53,330 bases of DNA from Gammaproteobacteria bacterium. GTDB taxonomy: Bacteria > Pseudomonadota > Gammaproteobacteria > Steroidobacterales > Steroidobacteraceae. A model generated the notes under the pieces. It saw only the letters and a program-made list of their open reading frames with translations, was not told the origin of the DNA and searched no databases. The stretch spans positions 1 to 53,330 of the forward strand of contig SCUD01000148.1 of NCBI GenBank assembly GCA_004297335.1. The letters are read 5' to 3'. The translations under genes and the position numbers were made by a program. The first letter of the stretch is position 1; every line of letters starts with the position of its first letter. Shown here piece by piece: positions 12,484-21,430 of this stretch.

Positions 12484-13380
12484 TTGTCGCGTCACGATCC
12501 GGATGCAAGACCATTGCTGCTGGGCGAGCCGGCCCGCGGCCTGCCGCTCCTCGCACTCGCGCTGCTCTCGATCGGCCTGATGGTCGTCGATCATCGCCAG
12601 CACCACCTGGCCGTGGTCCGCCAGTGGCTGTCGGTCGCTGCGTTTCCGTTCCAGTGGGCGGCGCAGGCGCCGCTGGCCGCCTGGACCGGGCTGCAGGACC
12701 GGCTGGCCACGCGCAGCCGGCTCGAGGCCGAGAATATCCGGCTCGCCGCCGATAACCTGGCGCTGCGGCTGCGGCTGATGCGCTTTGCTGCTCTCGAGCA
12801 GGAGAACCACCGGCTGCGGGCGGCGCGCGACAGCAGCTCACGGATCGTGCAGCGCTCGTTGATCGCCGAGATCGTCCGCGCTGACCTCGACCCGTTCCGA
12901 CAGCGTGTGCTCGTCAACAAGGGCAGCCGCAACGGCGTGTTCCGCGGCCAGGCGGCCATCGACGCGGCGGGGATCGTCGGCCAGGTGGCGCGCGTCGGGC
13001 CGGTCTCGGCCGAGGTGATCCTGATCTCGGACCCGATGCATTCGATCCCGGTGCAGCTCAACCGCACTGGCGTGCGCACGATTGCGGTCGGCACCGGACG
13101 CTCGGGCGAGCTGGCCTTGCCCTGGCTGCCGCAGAGTGCGGACGTCGAGGTGGACGATCTGCTGGTCAGTTCGGGGCTGGGCGGCGTCTTTCCGCCGGGC
13201 TATCCCGTCGGCCGGGTGACCCGGGTCGAGCGCGATCCAGCCCGGCCACTGCTGGCGGTCGACGCCGTGCCCTTCGCCGGGCTCGACCGCGATCCCGAGA
13301 TTCTGCTGGTGTGGTTCGACAGCGTGATCGTCGAACCGGAACCAGTACCAACGGCGGCACCTGCCGCCGCCGCCGAATGA
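12484..13380 (+). CDS. mreC: Rod-shape-determining protein MreC
   Basis: A 298-residue bitopic protein. One transmembrane helix lies near residues 20-36 (LPLLALALLSIGLMVVD), a coiled coil near 72-112 (LEAENIRLAADNLALRLRL), then the periplasmic beta domain (GSRNGVFRGQAAID, SDPMHSIPVQ). It activates PBP2 in the elongasome. The start is TTG 12484, preceded by CGGAG at a good distance; no ATG or GTG serves. The tail is rich in Pro and Ala. The stop overlaps mreD as ATGA. Confidence 0.95.
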   Translation: MSRHDPDARPLLLGEPARGLPLLALALLSIGLMVVDHRQHHLAVVRQWLSVAAFPFQWAAQAPLAAWTGLQDRLATRSRLEAENIRLAADNLALRLRLMRFAALEQENHRLRAARDSSSRIVQRSLIAEIVRADLDPFRQRVLVNKGSRNGVFRGQAAIDAAGIVGQVARVGPVSAEVILISDPMHSIPVQLNRTGVRTIAVGTGRSGELALPWLPQSADVEVDDLLVSSGLGGVFPPGYPVGRVTRVERDPARPLLAVDAVPFAGLDRDPEILLVWFDSVIVEPEPVPTAAPAAAAE

Positions 13381-13856
13381 TTTCCGGCTCCGGTCTGTCC
13401 TGGACCCGCGTCGCGGCGCTGTCACTGGCGGCGCTCACCGCGACGGTCGTGCCGCTGCCCGGCTGGTTGGCGCTCGCCCGGCCGGATTTCGTCGCCCTGG
13501 TCGTGCTGTGGCTCGCGCTGCTCGCCCCGCGCAGCACCGGCCTGCTGTACGCCTGGTCCATGGGCCTCGCGCTCGATGCCTTCCGTGGCGTGCTGCTCGG
13601 GCAGCACGCGCTCGCGCTGGTGCTGATCGCCTGGATCGCACTGCGGCTCCGGTTGCAGGTCCGCGCCTGGCCGCTGTTGCAGCAGACTGCTGTCGTCTTC
13701 GCGCTGCTGTGGCTCGATGAGTTCGTGATCTTCTGGATCGATGGCGTCTCCGGTCATCCGGTCACGGACTGGATACGCTGGCTCAGGGTGCCGGTCGGTG
13801 CCGCCTGCTGGCCGCTCGCAGCGCGCGTGTTCGCGCGCACGACGACGCGCGGCTGA
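13377..13856 (+). CDS. mreD: Rod-shape-determining protein MreD
   Basis: A 159-residue, very hydrophobic inner-membrane protein with about five transmembrane segments (for example VALVVLWLALLAPRSTGLLY and ALALVLIAWIALRL). FVALVVLWLA and GLLYAWSMGLALDAFRG resemble the MreD signature. It partners MreC in the elongasome. ATG 13377 overlaps the mreC stop; eight bases separate it from mrdA. Confidence 0.93.
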   Translation: MISGSGLSWTRVAALSLAALTATVVPLPGWLALARPDFVALVVLWLALLAPRSTGLLYAWSMGLALDAFRGVLLGQHALALVLIAWIALRLRLQVRAWPLLQQTAVVFALLWLDEFVIFWIDGVSGHPVTDWIRWLRVPVGAACWPLAARVFARTTTRG

Positions 13857-13864
13857 GCCGGGCG

Positions 13865-15745
13865 ATGCGCCGGGTCCGGGTCAAGGACGATGCGCTCGAG
13901 CAGCGGATCTTCCTGCGCCGCGCGCTGATTGCCGGCATTGCCGCTGCCGTGCTGCTGCTGCTGCTGGCCGGCCGCGCCTGGTGGCTGCAGGTGCTGCGCC
14001 ACGAGCATTTCTCGGAACTCTCGCAGGAAAACCGGGCGCGGGTCGAACCGCTCCCGGCCAATCGCGGGCTGCTGCGCGACCGCGCTGGACGGGTGATCGC
14101 GGACAATTCACCTGCCTATCAGCTGGAGCTGGTGCGCGAGCAGGCCGGTGACCTCCAGGCGACACTGGCCCGCCTCGAGGAGTTCAGGCTGCTCGATGGC
14201 GACGAGATCGAACGGATCCGCCAGCTGCTGCGGTCGCGCCGGGCGTTCGAGGCCGTCCCGATCCGCATGCAGCTGAGCGAGGACGAGATTGCCCGCTACG
14301 CCGTGCACCGTCACGAGCTGCCGGGTGTCGCACTCGAGACCCGCATGGCGCGGCGCTACCCGCATGGCCCGATCGGCGCGCATGCGCTCGGCTACGTCGG
14401 CGCCATCGGCGAGGAGGACCTGCCGCGCGTCGACCAGGCCCGCTATTTCGGCAACGGCGTCATCGGCAAGCTCGGCGTCGAACGGTCCTGGGAGAACGAG
14501 CTGCTCGGCCAGGGTGGATTCCGCGAGGTGCTGGTCAATGCCGCCGGCCGGCGCGTCGAGGCCCGGGACGGCGATGCGTTACCACTGCGCGGCCGTGCGC
14601 CGGTATCCGGCAACGACCTGGTGCTGACCCTGGACATCGAGCTCCAGCGCATCGCCGAGGAAGCGCTGGCGGGCCGCCGCGGCGCCGTCGTCGCGATCGA
14701 ACCGGACACCGGCGACGTCGTGGTTCTCGCGAGCCTGCCGAGCTTTGATCCCAACGGCTTCGCCCGCGGCCTGTCGCGCCGCGAGTACCTGGAGCTGACC
14801 GGGAATCCCGACCTGCCGCTGTTCAACCGGGCCTTGCGCGGCACCTACCCGCCGGGCTCGACCGTCAAGCCGCTGATGGCGCTCGCTGGGCTCGAATATG
14901 GAGTCATCACCCCCGAAGAGAGCGTCTGGTGCCCCGGCCGCTACTCGCTGCCGAACTCCCGCCACCAGTTCCGGGACTGGCGCCGCGAGGGACACGGGCA
15001 CGTCGACATGCACAGTGCGGTGATGCAGTCCTGCGATGTGTACTTCTATCGCCTGGCGCATACGCTCGGCATCCAGCGCGTACACGACGCGATGCGCCGA
15101 ATGGGATTCGGCGAGCCGACCGGCATCGACATCGGTGGTGAGCGCAGTGGCATCATGCCCTCCCCGGAGTGGAAGAAGAAGACCTTCAGCCAGCCGGAGC
15201 AGCAAACCTGGTTTCCCGGCGAGACGGTCATCGTCGGCATCGGCCAGGGCTACTGGACCGCGACTCCGCTGCAGCTCGCGCATGCGACGGCACTGCTCGC
15301 GCTGCGCGGCCGACACTTCCGGCCGCGGCTGGTGCGCGCGGTGGTGGATCCTGCGACCGGCACCACCCGCGACATACCACCGCAGCCACTGCCACAGGTC
15401 CAACTCCAGGATCCGCGGCACTGGGAGGTCATCGTCGATGCGATGGTCGCGGTGACCACCGGGCCGCGCGGCACCGCGGTCCGGGCCGCGCGCGGCGCCG
15501 CCTATACGATCGCCGGCAAGACCGGTACCGCACAGGTCTTCTCGGTCGCCCAGAGCGAGCGCTACGACGAGAGCCAGGTCGCGGAACGACTGCGCGACCA
15601 TGCACTTTTCGTGGCCTTCGCGCCGGCCGAGGCGCCGCGCCTCGCGGTCGCCGTCGTCGTCGAGAACGGTGGTCACGGCAGTTCGGTAGCAGCCCCGGTC
15701 GCGCGCGCGATCTTCGATGCCTGGCTGGCGCCAAAGGTGGACTGA
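13865..15745 (+). CDS. mrdA: Penicillin-binding protein 2, elongasome transpeptidase
   Basis: A 626-residue class B PBP that cross-links peptidoglycan during side-wall growth. One transmembrane anchor lies at ~20-36 (ALIAGIAAAVLLLLLAG), the pedestal domain at ~60-240 and the transpeptidase domain at ~265-620. Catalytic motifs: SxxK as Ser332-Lys335 (PPGSTVKPL), SxD variant at 389-391 (QSCDVYF) and KTGTA at 551-555. Length is near the E. coli 633. The stop TGA shares a base with the rodA ATG (TGATG), so the glycosyltransferase and transpeptidase partners are coupled. Confidence 0.97.
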   Translation: MRRVRVKDDALEQRIFLRRALIAGIAAAVLLLLLAGRAWWLQVLRHEHFSELSQENRARVEPLPANRGLLRDRAGRVIADNSPAYQLELVREQAGDLQATLARLEEFRLLDGDEIERIRQLLRSRRAFEAVPIRMQLSEDEIARYAVHRHELPGVALETRMARRYPHGPIGAHALGYVGAIGEEDLPRVDQARYFGNGVIGKLGVERSWENELLGQGGFREVLVNAAGRRVEARDGDALPLRGRAPVSGNDLVLTLDIELQRIAEEALAGRRGAVVAIEPDTGDVVVLASLPSFDPNGFARGLSRREYLELTGNPDLPLFNRALRGTYPPGSTVKPLMALAGLEYGVITPEESVWCPGRYSLPNSRHQFRDWRREGHGHVDMHSAVMQSCDVYFYRLAHTLGIQRVHDAMRRMGFGEPTGIDIGGERSGIMPSPEWKKKTFSQPEQQTWFPGETVIVGIGQGYWTATPLQLAHATALLALRGRHFRPRLVRAVVDPATGTTRDIPPQPLPQVQLQDPRHWEVIVDAMVAVTTGPRGTAVRAARGAAYTIAGKTGTAQVFSVAQSERYDESQVAERLRDHALFVAFAPAEAPRLAVAVVVENGGHGSSVAAPVARAIFDAWLAPKVD

Positions 15746-16881
15746 TGTACGAGGAACTCGCCATCTCACGCACCCGACGCACGATGACGGCGACCGCGCG
15801 CCTGCTGCGGGTGCTGCACCTCGATGGCACGCTGATGCTGGCCCTGGCGGCGGTCATCGCCTTTGGCCTGTTCGTGCTCTACAGCGCCGCCGGCGACAAC
15901 CAGTCGCTCTGGCTCAGCCAGCTCGCGCGGATCGGCATCGGCGGGGCCGTACTGGTCGCACTGGCCCAGGTACCCGACCGCTTCCTGCGCCTGGTCGCGC
16001 CCGCGGTCTGGCTCATCGGGCTCGCGCTGCTGGTCGCGGTCGCCGTGATCGGCGATGTCGGCAAAGGCGCACAACGCTGGCTCGACCTCGGCATCGTCCG
16101 CTTCCAGCCCTCGGAACTGATGAAGCTCGCGGTGCCAATGATGTGCGCCTGGTACCTGCACACGCGCCCGTTGCCGCCGTCGGCCGGCAACATCGGTGCG
16201 GTGCTGGCACTGGTACTCGTGCCGGCCGTGCTGATCGCGGCCCAGCCCGACCTCGGCACGGCGCTGCTCGTCACCGCGGCGGGCCTGCTGGTTCTGCTGC
16301 TCGGCGGCATCCAGGCCCGCTTCATCGTCGGCGGATTCACGCTGGGTGGTGCCGCGGTGCCGCTGCTGTGGCTGGTGATGCACGACTACCAGCGGCAGCG
16401 GGTGCTGACGCTACTCGATCCGCACTCGGACCCGCTCGGCGCCGGCTATCACATCATCCAGTCGCAGATCGCCATTGGCTCCGGCGGCGTATTCGGCAAG
16501 GGCTGGACCAACGGCAGCCAGGCGCAGCTCGAGTTCCTTCCCGAACGCTCGACCGACTTCATCTTCGCAGTGGTCGGCGAGGAACTCGGGCTCCTCGGCG
16601 TACTCGCACTGCTCTGTGGCTACGGGCTGGTCATCGGCCGCTCGCTGGTGATGGCGGTGCAGTGCCGGGATACCTTTGCCCGGCTGCTGGGTGGCAGCCT
16701 GGCGCTGACCTTCTTCATCTACGTGCTGGTCAACGCCGGCATGGTCATGGGGCTCCTGCCCGTGGTCGGCGTACCGCTGCCGCTGGTAAGCTACGGCGGC
16801 ACTGCAATGGTTACCCTGCTGGCCGGATTCGGAATCCTCATGTCACTGCATTCCCGACGTCAACTGATGGGTTCGCGATGA
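15745..16881 (+). CDS. rodA: SEDS peptidoglycan glycosyltransferase RodA
   Basis: A 378-residue SEDS polymerase with about ten membrane helices. It polymerises lipid II with PBP2 as partner. Visible family motifs include GKGAQRWLDLG, FQPSELMKL, AAQPDLGTALL, GSGGVFGKGW, FLPERSTDFIFAVVGEELG and LPLVSYGGTAM; Asp in PERSTDFIF corresponds to the conserved catalytic-region residue. ATG 15745 overlaps the mrdA stop, which fixes the start although the frame is open far upstream. The stop overlaps mltB as ATGA. Confidence 0.97.
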   Translation: MYEELAISRTRRTMTATARLLRVLHLDGTLMLALAAVIAFGLFVLYSAAGDNQSLWLSQLARIGIGGAVLVALAQVPDRFLRLVAPAVWLIGLALLVAVAVIGDVGKGAQRWLDLGIVRFQPSELMKLAVPMMCAWYLHTRPLPPSAGNIGAVLALVLVPAVLIAAQPDLGTALLVTAAGLLVLLLGGIQARFIVGGFTLGGAAVPLLWLVMHDYQRQRVLTLLDPHSDPLGAGYHIIQSQIAIGSGGVFGKGWTNGSQAQLEFLPERSTDFIFAVVGEELGLLGVLALLCGYGLVIGRSLVMAVQCRDTFARLLGGSLALTFFIYVLVNAGMVMGLLPVVGVPLPLVSYGGTAMVTLLAGFGILMSLHSRRQLMGSR

Positions 16882-17879
16882 CCATCGCGGGCCGCTTCCT
16901 GCGCTTTCTCGCCTGCCTCATTCCCCTGTCGATCTGCTCCGCCGACGCCGCGGCACTGGATGCCGGCCGCGCCGAGGTGCGGCAGTTCATCGGCGAGATG
17001 CAGCAGCGGCATGGCTTCGAGCGCGCCTGGCTGGAAGAACTCCTCGGCACCGCCACGAGCCAGCCGCGCATCATCGAGCTGATGCAGCGGCCGGCGGAAC
17101 GGGTCAAGCCCTGGCACGAGTACCGCGACCATTTTCTCACGGACGAGCGCGTCGCTGCCGGCGTCGAGTTCTGGACGGCGCACCGCGCCAGCCTCGCGCA
17201 AGTCGAGAGCGCGACCGGGGTCGATGCCCGGGTGATCGTCGGCATCATCGGCGTCGAGACTTTCTTCGGTCGCATCACCGGCCGGTTCCGCGTGCTGGAT
17301 GCACTGGCAACGCTGGCATTCGATTATCCGCCGCGCGCCAGTTATTTCCGTGCCGAGCTCGAGCAGTTCCTGCTGCTGGCGCGGGAAGACAAGGTCGACG
17401 TGCGTGCAGCACTCGGTTCCTACGCGGGCGCGATGGGGGCCCCACAGTTCATGCCGCGCAGCTACCGTGCCTATGCGGTGGATGGTGACGGCGACGGCCG
17501 GCGCGACCTCTGGAACAGCTGGGACGACGTGATCGCCAGCGTCGCCAACTACCTGGCCCGCCACGGCTGGCGGGCCGGCGAGCCGGTCGTCGTGCCCGCG
17601 GCGCCGTGGTTTCCACGTCTCGACGGGCTGACGCCGGGCAGTCTCGCCACGACCGAGACGGTCAAGTCGCTGCGCGACCGTGGCCTCGCGTTTGCGACCC
17701 CGATGGGCGATGCAGCGCCGGCGCTCTATATCAGCGTCGCGGGTGATGCCGGGCCGGAGTACCGGGCCGGCTTCCACAATTTCAGCGTGATCACGCGCTA
17801 CAACCGCAGCGTCCTGTATGCGCTCGTCGTCCACGATCTCGGCGAGCGTGTCGCCGGCCAGCTGCCACCGGCTGCATGA
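16878..17879 (+). CDS. mltB: Lytic murein transglycosylase B
   Basis: A 333-residue lytic transglycosylase that cleaves glycan strands to 1,6-anhydroMurNAc products, which the AmgK/MurU pathway encoded later in this window can recycle. A signal peptide covers ~1-25 (FLACLIPLSICSADAAA). The catalytic Glu127 is in GIIGVETFFGR; SYAGAMGAPQFMPRSYR and DLWNSWDDVIASVANYL are typical. The ending GFHNFSVITRYNRS is also conserved. No clear lipobox is seen, so it may be periplasmic. ATG 16878 overlaps the rodA stop; the stop overlaps rlpA. Confidence 0.95.
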   Translation: MTIAGRFLRFLACLIPLSICSADAAALDAGRAEVRQFIGEMQQRHGFERAWLEELLGTATSQPRIIELMQRPAERVKPWHEYRDHFLTDERVAAGVEFWTAHRASLAQVESATGVDARVIVGIIGVETFFGRITGRFRVLDALATLAFDYPPRASYFRAELEQFLLLAREDKVDVRAALGSYAGAMGAPQFMPRSYRAYAVDGDGDGRRDLWNSWDDVIASVANYLARHGWRAGEPVVVPAAPWFPRLDGLTPGSLATTETVKSLRDRGLAFATPMGDAAPALYISVAGDAGPEYRAGFHNFSVITRYNRSVLYALVVHDLGERVAGQLPPAA

Positions 17880-18634
17880 TGCGCCTCCTTGCCGCCATCC
17901 TGGCGACGCTCGCCACGCTCGGCGGCTGCGCGCAGCAACTGGAACGTCCACCACCGCCCGCCGCGACGGTGGCAGCGGGCAACCTGCCGCGCGCCGAACC
18001 CCGCGCAGCACTCGGCAATCCGCCGTTCTACGACGTGGAGGGCCACCGTTACTTCGTGCTGGCGAGCGCGGAAGGCTACGTCGAACAGGGGGTCGCCTCC
18101 TGGTATGGCCCGGACTTCCATGGCCTGCGCACCGCGACCGGTGAACCCTACGATATGCGGGCGATGACCGGCGCCCATCCGACGCTGCCACTGCCGGCCT
18201 GGGTACAGGTCACCAACCTGCAGAACGGGCGCAGTGCCATCGTCCGCCTGAACGACCGCGGTCCGTTCCGGAAGAACCGGATCATCGACCTGTCGCAGGC
18301 GGCCGCCGAGCAGCTCGACATGATCCGCGCCGGCACGGCACTCGTGGAGGTCCGCAGCCTGGCGACGGCCGGCGCGGACATCGCACCACCGGCTGAGACC
18401 CGGCGTTTCTACGCGCAGGCAGGTGCATTTGCGGATCCGGACAATGCGGAGCGCCTCGCCACGCGCCTGCGCACTCTCGGCCTCGGCCCCGTCGCGGTCG
18501 TCACGGTCGCGATCGACGGCCGCCGGCTGCACCGCGTGCGGGTCGGCCCAGTCGGCAGCGTCAGCGAATTCGACCTGCTGGTCGAGCGCCTGCGGCAGGC
18601 CGGCATCGAGGCACCCCGCCTCGCGCTCGACTGA
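17876..18634 (+). CDS. rlpA: Rare lipoprotein A, septal-ring lytic transglycosylase
   Basis: A 252-residue lipoprotein. The lipobox LGGC places the acylated cysteine at residue 18. The double-psi beta barrel follows (GVASWYGPDFHGLRTATGE, then LNDRGPFRKNRIIDLS with the catalytic Asp), and a SPOR domain forms the last ~75 residues (RFYAQAGAFADPDNAERLA), which binds denuded glycan. RlpA cuts such glycan at septa. ATG 17876 overlaps the mltB stop; a second ATG directly follows. The palindrome pair lies downstream and may end or stabilise this transcript. Confidence 0.95.
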   Translation: MMRLLAAILATLATLGGCAQQLERPPPPAATVAAGNLPRAEPRAALGNPPFYDVEGHRYFVLASAEGYVEQGVASWYGPDFHGLRTATGEPYDMRAMTGAHPTLPLPAWVQVTNLQNGRSAIVRLNDRGPFRKNRIIDLSQAAAEQLDMIRAGTALVEVRSLATAGADIAPPAETRRFYAQAGAFADPDNAERLATRLRTLGLGPVAVVTVAIDGRRLHRVRVGPVGSVSEFDLLVERLRQAGIEAPRLALD

Positions 18635-18690
18635 CACTCCCACCGCGCGCGGCGGGACGGCAGCACGGCGGGCCGACGCGTCGGCAGCAC

Positions 18691-18777
18691 GGCGGGCCGG
18701 GGTGGCGGGAACATCACTCGCTCGCGCCGCCGGAACTGACGCGCTCGCTCGCGACGTTCCCGCCACCCCGTCCCGCC
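18691..18777. repeat. Palindromic element A (22-bp stem, 43-base loop)
   Basis: The arms 18691-18712 and 18756-18777 pair over 22 bp with one mismatch; the inner 14 bp are perfect (starting GGGGTGGCGGG). The loop is 18713-18755. A shorter direct repeat (GGCAGCACGGCGGGCCG) occurs twice just before it, in 18659-18700. There is no T run, so it is not a textbook terminator. The loop matches the reverse complement of the loop of element B. Confidence 0.8.
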
Positions 18778-18807
18778 CGAGTTGAAGCGGTGTCGGCCGC
18801 AGCATCA

Positions 18808-18902
18808 CGCGGCGCGGGCGAGGCAGCCGGGGGCTCGCGCGCGAGTGCGTAAGTTCGGACGGCACGAGCGCGCGGGCCCCCGGCTGCCTCGCCCGCGCCG
18901 CG
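18808..18902. repeat. Palindromic element B (27-bp perfect stem)
   Basis: The arms 18808-18834 and 18876-18902 are perfectly complementary over 27 bp, and pairing continues inward through 18835-18842 with 18868-18875 using one G-T pair. The stem sequence is unrelated to element A, but the loop region is about 80% identical over ~34 bases to the reverse complement of the loop of A. Both elements are followed by TGAAGCG on the plus strand. With element A it fills the 342-base gap between rlpA and dacA; no gene is seen there. Confidence 0.82.
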
Positions 18903-18976
18903 CTGAAGCGTGGCCCGCCCGCGCGATGCGCTAGAATCGCCTGCCGGCCGCCGCACGGTGGCCGCAATTCCACCGG

Positions 18977-20122
18977 ATGAGGCTGATCTTGAAGAAGACG
19001 CTGGTACTCCTGCTTGCATTCGCGCTGCCCGGACTCGCCGCCGCCGCACCAACACCGATACCGCCACCGCCCACCGTCGCCGCGCGCTCGTGGATCCTGA
19101 TCGACGCCGCCAGCGGCCAGTCCCTCGCCAGCCGTGACGCGGACAAGACCGTCGACCCGGCCAGCCTGACCAAGCTGATGACCGCCTACGCGGTGTTTCA
19201 TGCGCTGAAGGACGGCAAGCTGAAACTCGCGACCGCAGTGCCGATCAGCGAGCGGGCCTGGCGCGCCGAGGGTTCGCGGACCTTCCTTGACCTCGATTCG
19301 CGGGTGCCGGTCGAAGTGCTGCTGCAGGGCATGATCGTCCAGAGCGGCAACGACGCGAGCATCGCTCTCGCCGAGGCGGTTGCCGGCAGCGAGGACACCT
19401 TCGCCGCGCTGATGAACCAGTATGCCGCGCAGCTCGGCATGGCGAGTTCCCATTTCCAGAACGCGACCGGGCTGCCGGGACCGCAGCATCGCGTGACAGC
19501 CGCGGACATGGCGCGCCTTGCGCGCGCGATCATCCGCGAATTTCCCGAGCATTACCGCTGGTACTCGCAGCGGGAGTTCACCTGGAACAATATCCGGCAG
19601 GGCAACCGCAACGGGCTGCTGGACCGCGACCCGAGCGTCGACGGCATGAAGACCGGCATGACCGACGCCGCCGGCTACTGCCTCGTCTCCTCGGCACGCC
19701 GCGATGGCATGCGCCTCGTCGCCGTCGTGATGGGCACCGAAGGCCCGCGCGAGCGCGAGGACGCGAGTCTCGCGCTCTTGAACTACGGCTTCAGTTTCTA
19801 CGAGTCGCGCAAGCTGCAGGCGGCCGGGGAGCCCCTCGCCGAGGTGCGTGTCTACCGGGCGCGCGGCGGGCACGCCGCGCTCGGGCTGCGCGAGGATCTC
19901 GCCGTAATGCTGCCGCGGGGTAGCGGCAGCAATATCGAGATCCGGGTCGAACCGGCGCCGAAGCTGTTCGCGCCGCTGGCGACCAGTGACCAGGCCGGCG
20001 TCGTCCGGGCCGTGCTGGATGGCAAGGTGATCGCCGAGGCCGGGCTGTATCCGCTCGCCGAGGTGCCGCGCGGCGGCTTCTTCCGCCGCCTCTGGGACAC
20101 GATCCTGAGCTGGTTTGCATGA
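18977..20122 (+). CDS. dacA: D-alanyl-D-alanine carboxypeptidase (PBP5/6 family)
   Basis: A 381-residue low-molecular-weight PBP that trims the terminal D-Ala from pentapeptides. A signal peptide covers ~1-24. Catalytic motifs: SxxK at Ser63-Lys66 (PASLTKLM), SGN at 123-125 and KTG at 225-227 (DGMKTGMTDAAGY). A C-terminal beta domain and an amphipathic anchor (GGFFRRLWDTILSWFA) finish the protein, as in PBP5. The stop overlaps dat as ATGA. A TAGAAT hexamer at 18932-18937 could be a -10 box for dacA, but no good -35 was found. Confidence 0.96.
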   Translation: MRLILKKTLVLLLAFALPGLAAAAPTPIPPPPTVAARSWILIDAASGQSLASRDADKTVDPASLTKLMTAYAVFHALKDGKLKLATAVPISERAWRAEGSRTFLDLDSRVPVEVLLQGMIVQSGNDASIALAEAVAGSEDTFAALMNQYAAQLGMASSHFQNATGLPGPQHRVTAADMARLARAIIREFPEHYRWYSQREFTWNNIRQGNRNGLLDRDPSVDGMKTGMTDAAGYCLVSSARRDGMRLVAVVMGTEGPREREDASLALLNYGFSFYESRKLQAAGEPLAEVRVYRARGGHAALGLREDLAVMLPRGSGSNIEIRVEPAPKLFAPLATSDQAGVVRAVLDGKVIAEAGLYPLAEVPRGGFFRRLWDTILSWFA

Positions 20123-20994
20123 GCCTGCCGCTGCCGTTCGCCTGGCTCGACGGTCGCCTGCTGCCACTCGCCGAGGCCCGGATCTCGCCTTTCGACCGCG
20201 GCTTCCTGTTCGGCGATGGCGTCTACGAAGTCCTGCCCGTCTACGACGGCCGCGCCTACCGCCTCGATGCCCATCTCGAGCGCCTGGACCACAGCCTGCG
20301 CGGGATCGGCATGGAACCGCTGCTGGACCGTGACGGCTGGATCAAGGTCTTCGGCCGGCTCGTGCACGCCAACGGCGGCGGTGACCAGCTCCTGTACCTG
20401 CAGCTCACGCGCGGAGTCGAGGCCGAGCGCAACCACGTGCCGCGACCCGGGACGCCCCCGACCGTATTCGCCTTCGTGGCGCCACTGCCGGTGCCGCCCG
20501 CGGAGGCGCTCGAGCGTGGCAGCAGCGCGGTAACCGCCGCGGACCTGCGCTGGGCGCGCTGCGATCTCAAGACGACCTCGCTGATCGGCAATGTCCTCTT
20601 GCGCTGGCAGGCCGCGCAGGCCGGCGCTGGCGAGGCCGTGCTGCTGCGCGATGGCTGGTTGACGGAGGGCAGCTCGAGCAGTGCCCACGTCGTCGTGTCC
20701 GGCCGGCTCGCCAGTCCGCCGCAGACTCACCGGATCCTGCCCGGAACGACCCGCGGCGCGATCGATGAGATCGCTGCCAGGGTGGGCATCGCCAGTGAAC
20801 AACGGCCGGTGTCCGAGACCGAGCTGCGTACGGCCGATGAATTGATTCTCGCCTCCGCTGGCGCGGGCATCCGGGCCGTGACCCAGCTCGATGGCCAACA
20901 GGTGGGCGACGGCACACCAGGTCCGGTGTTCCGGCGCCTGTACGCCGGCTTCCTGCAGACACGGTTCGAGTTCTCGACCGAGCTGCCAGCGTGA
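20119..20994 (+). CDS. dat: Class IV PLP aminotransferase, D-amino-acid transaminase type
   Basis: A 291-residue fold-type IV aminotransferase. The start region (DGRLLPLAEARISPFDRGFLFGDGVYEVLPVY) and the PLP-binding Lys151 (RWARCDLKTTSLIGNVL) are typical, as is LTEGSSSSAHVV. It probably interconverts D-Ala and D-Glu with 2-oxo acids; branched-chain aminotransferases have the same fold, so specificity is not proven by sequence. Its place between dacA, which releases D-Ala, and ybeD supports the D-amino-acid reading. Overlaps dacA (ATGA) and ybeD (GTGA). Confidence 0.88.
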   Translation: MSLPLPFAWLDGRLLPLAEARISPFDRGFLFGDGVYEVLPVYDGRAYRLDAHLERLDHSLRGIGMEPLLDRDGWIKVFGRLVHANGGGDQLLYLQLTRGVEAERNHVPRPGTPPTVFAFVAPLPVPPAEALERGSSAVTAADLRWARCDLKTTSLIGNVLLRWQAAQAGAGEAVLLRDGWLTEGSSSSAHVVVSGRLASPPQTHRILPGTTRGAIDEIAARVGIASEQRPVSETELRTADELILASAGAGIRAVTQLDGQQVGDGTPGPVFRRLYAGFLQTRFEFSTELPA

Positions 20995-21257
20995 CGGAAC
21001 CCGACACACTGTTCGAGTTCCCCTGCGAGTTCCCGATCAAGGTGATGGGACGGGATACAGAAGCGTTTCGTACACTGACGCTGGCGATCGTGCAGCGCCA
21101 CGCCGGCGCGCTGGCCGCTGCGGACATCAGTGAACGGCCGAGCAGCGGCGGCCGGTATATCGCGCTGACCTATACGATCCGCGCCGAAAGCCGTGCCCAG
21201 CTCGACAGCATCTACCAGGACCTGAGCGCCAGCGGAGTCGTACTGGTCGCGCTGTGA
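20991..21257 (+). CDS. ybeD: DUF493/YbeD-family protein
   Basis: An 88-residue alpha/beta protein of the YbeD family (FEFPCEFPIKVMGRD, then SSGGRYIALTYTIRAESRAQLD), which has an ACT-like fold and no proven reaction. GTG 20991 overlaps the dat stop, settling the start. In many gammaproteobacteria ybeD lies directly before lipB; here lipB is 3.8 kb away on the opposite strand. Confidence 0.93.
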   Translation: MTEPDTLFEFPCEFPIKVMGRDTEAFRTLTLAIVQRHAGALAAADISERPSSGGRYIALTYTIRAESRAQLDSIYQDLSASGVVLVAL

Positions 21258-21430
21258 TCGCGCAGCTGTCGCGCCGATACAACATTATACCGGCATTTGT
21301 TTCGTAGACCCATCGATCCCTGTTGCTTTCCGGCTCAAAAAACCGGAGACTCGCCCGCACCATGCCCCGGGACATTCGCCGGGAAACACAGGCAATGCGC
21401 AGTGAGTGTCCTGCGCCAGGGAGAAATCTG

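Noticed and set aside
18635-18976. Small RNA or tRNA gene in the rlpA-dacA gap
   Set aside because: No cloverleaf or T-arm sequence, no promoter plus T-run pair; the palindromes explain the structure.
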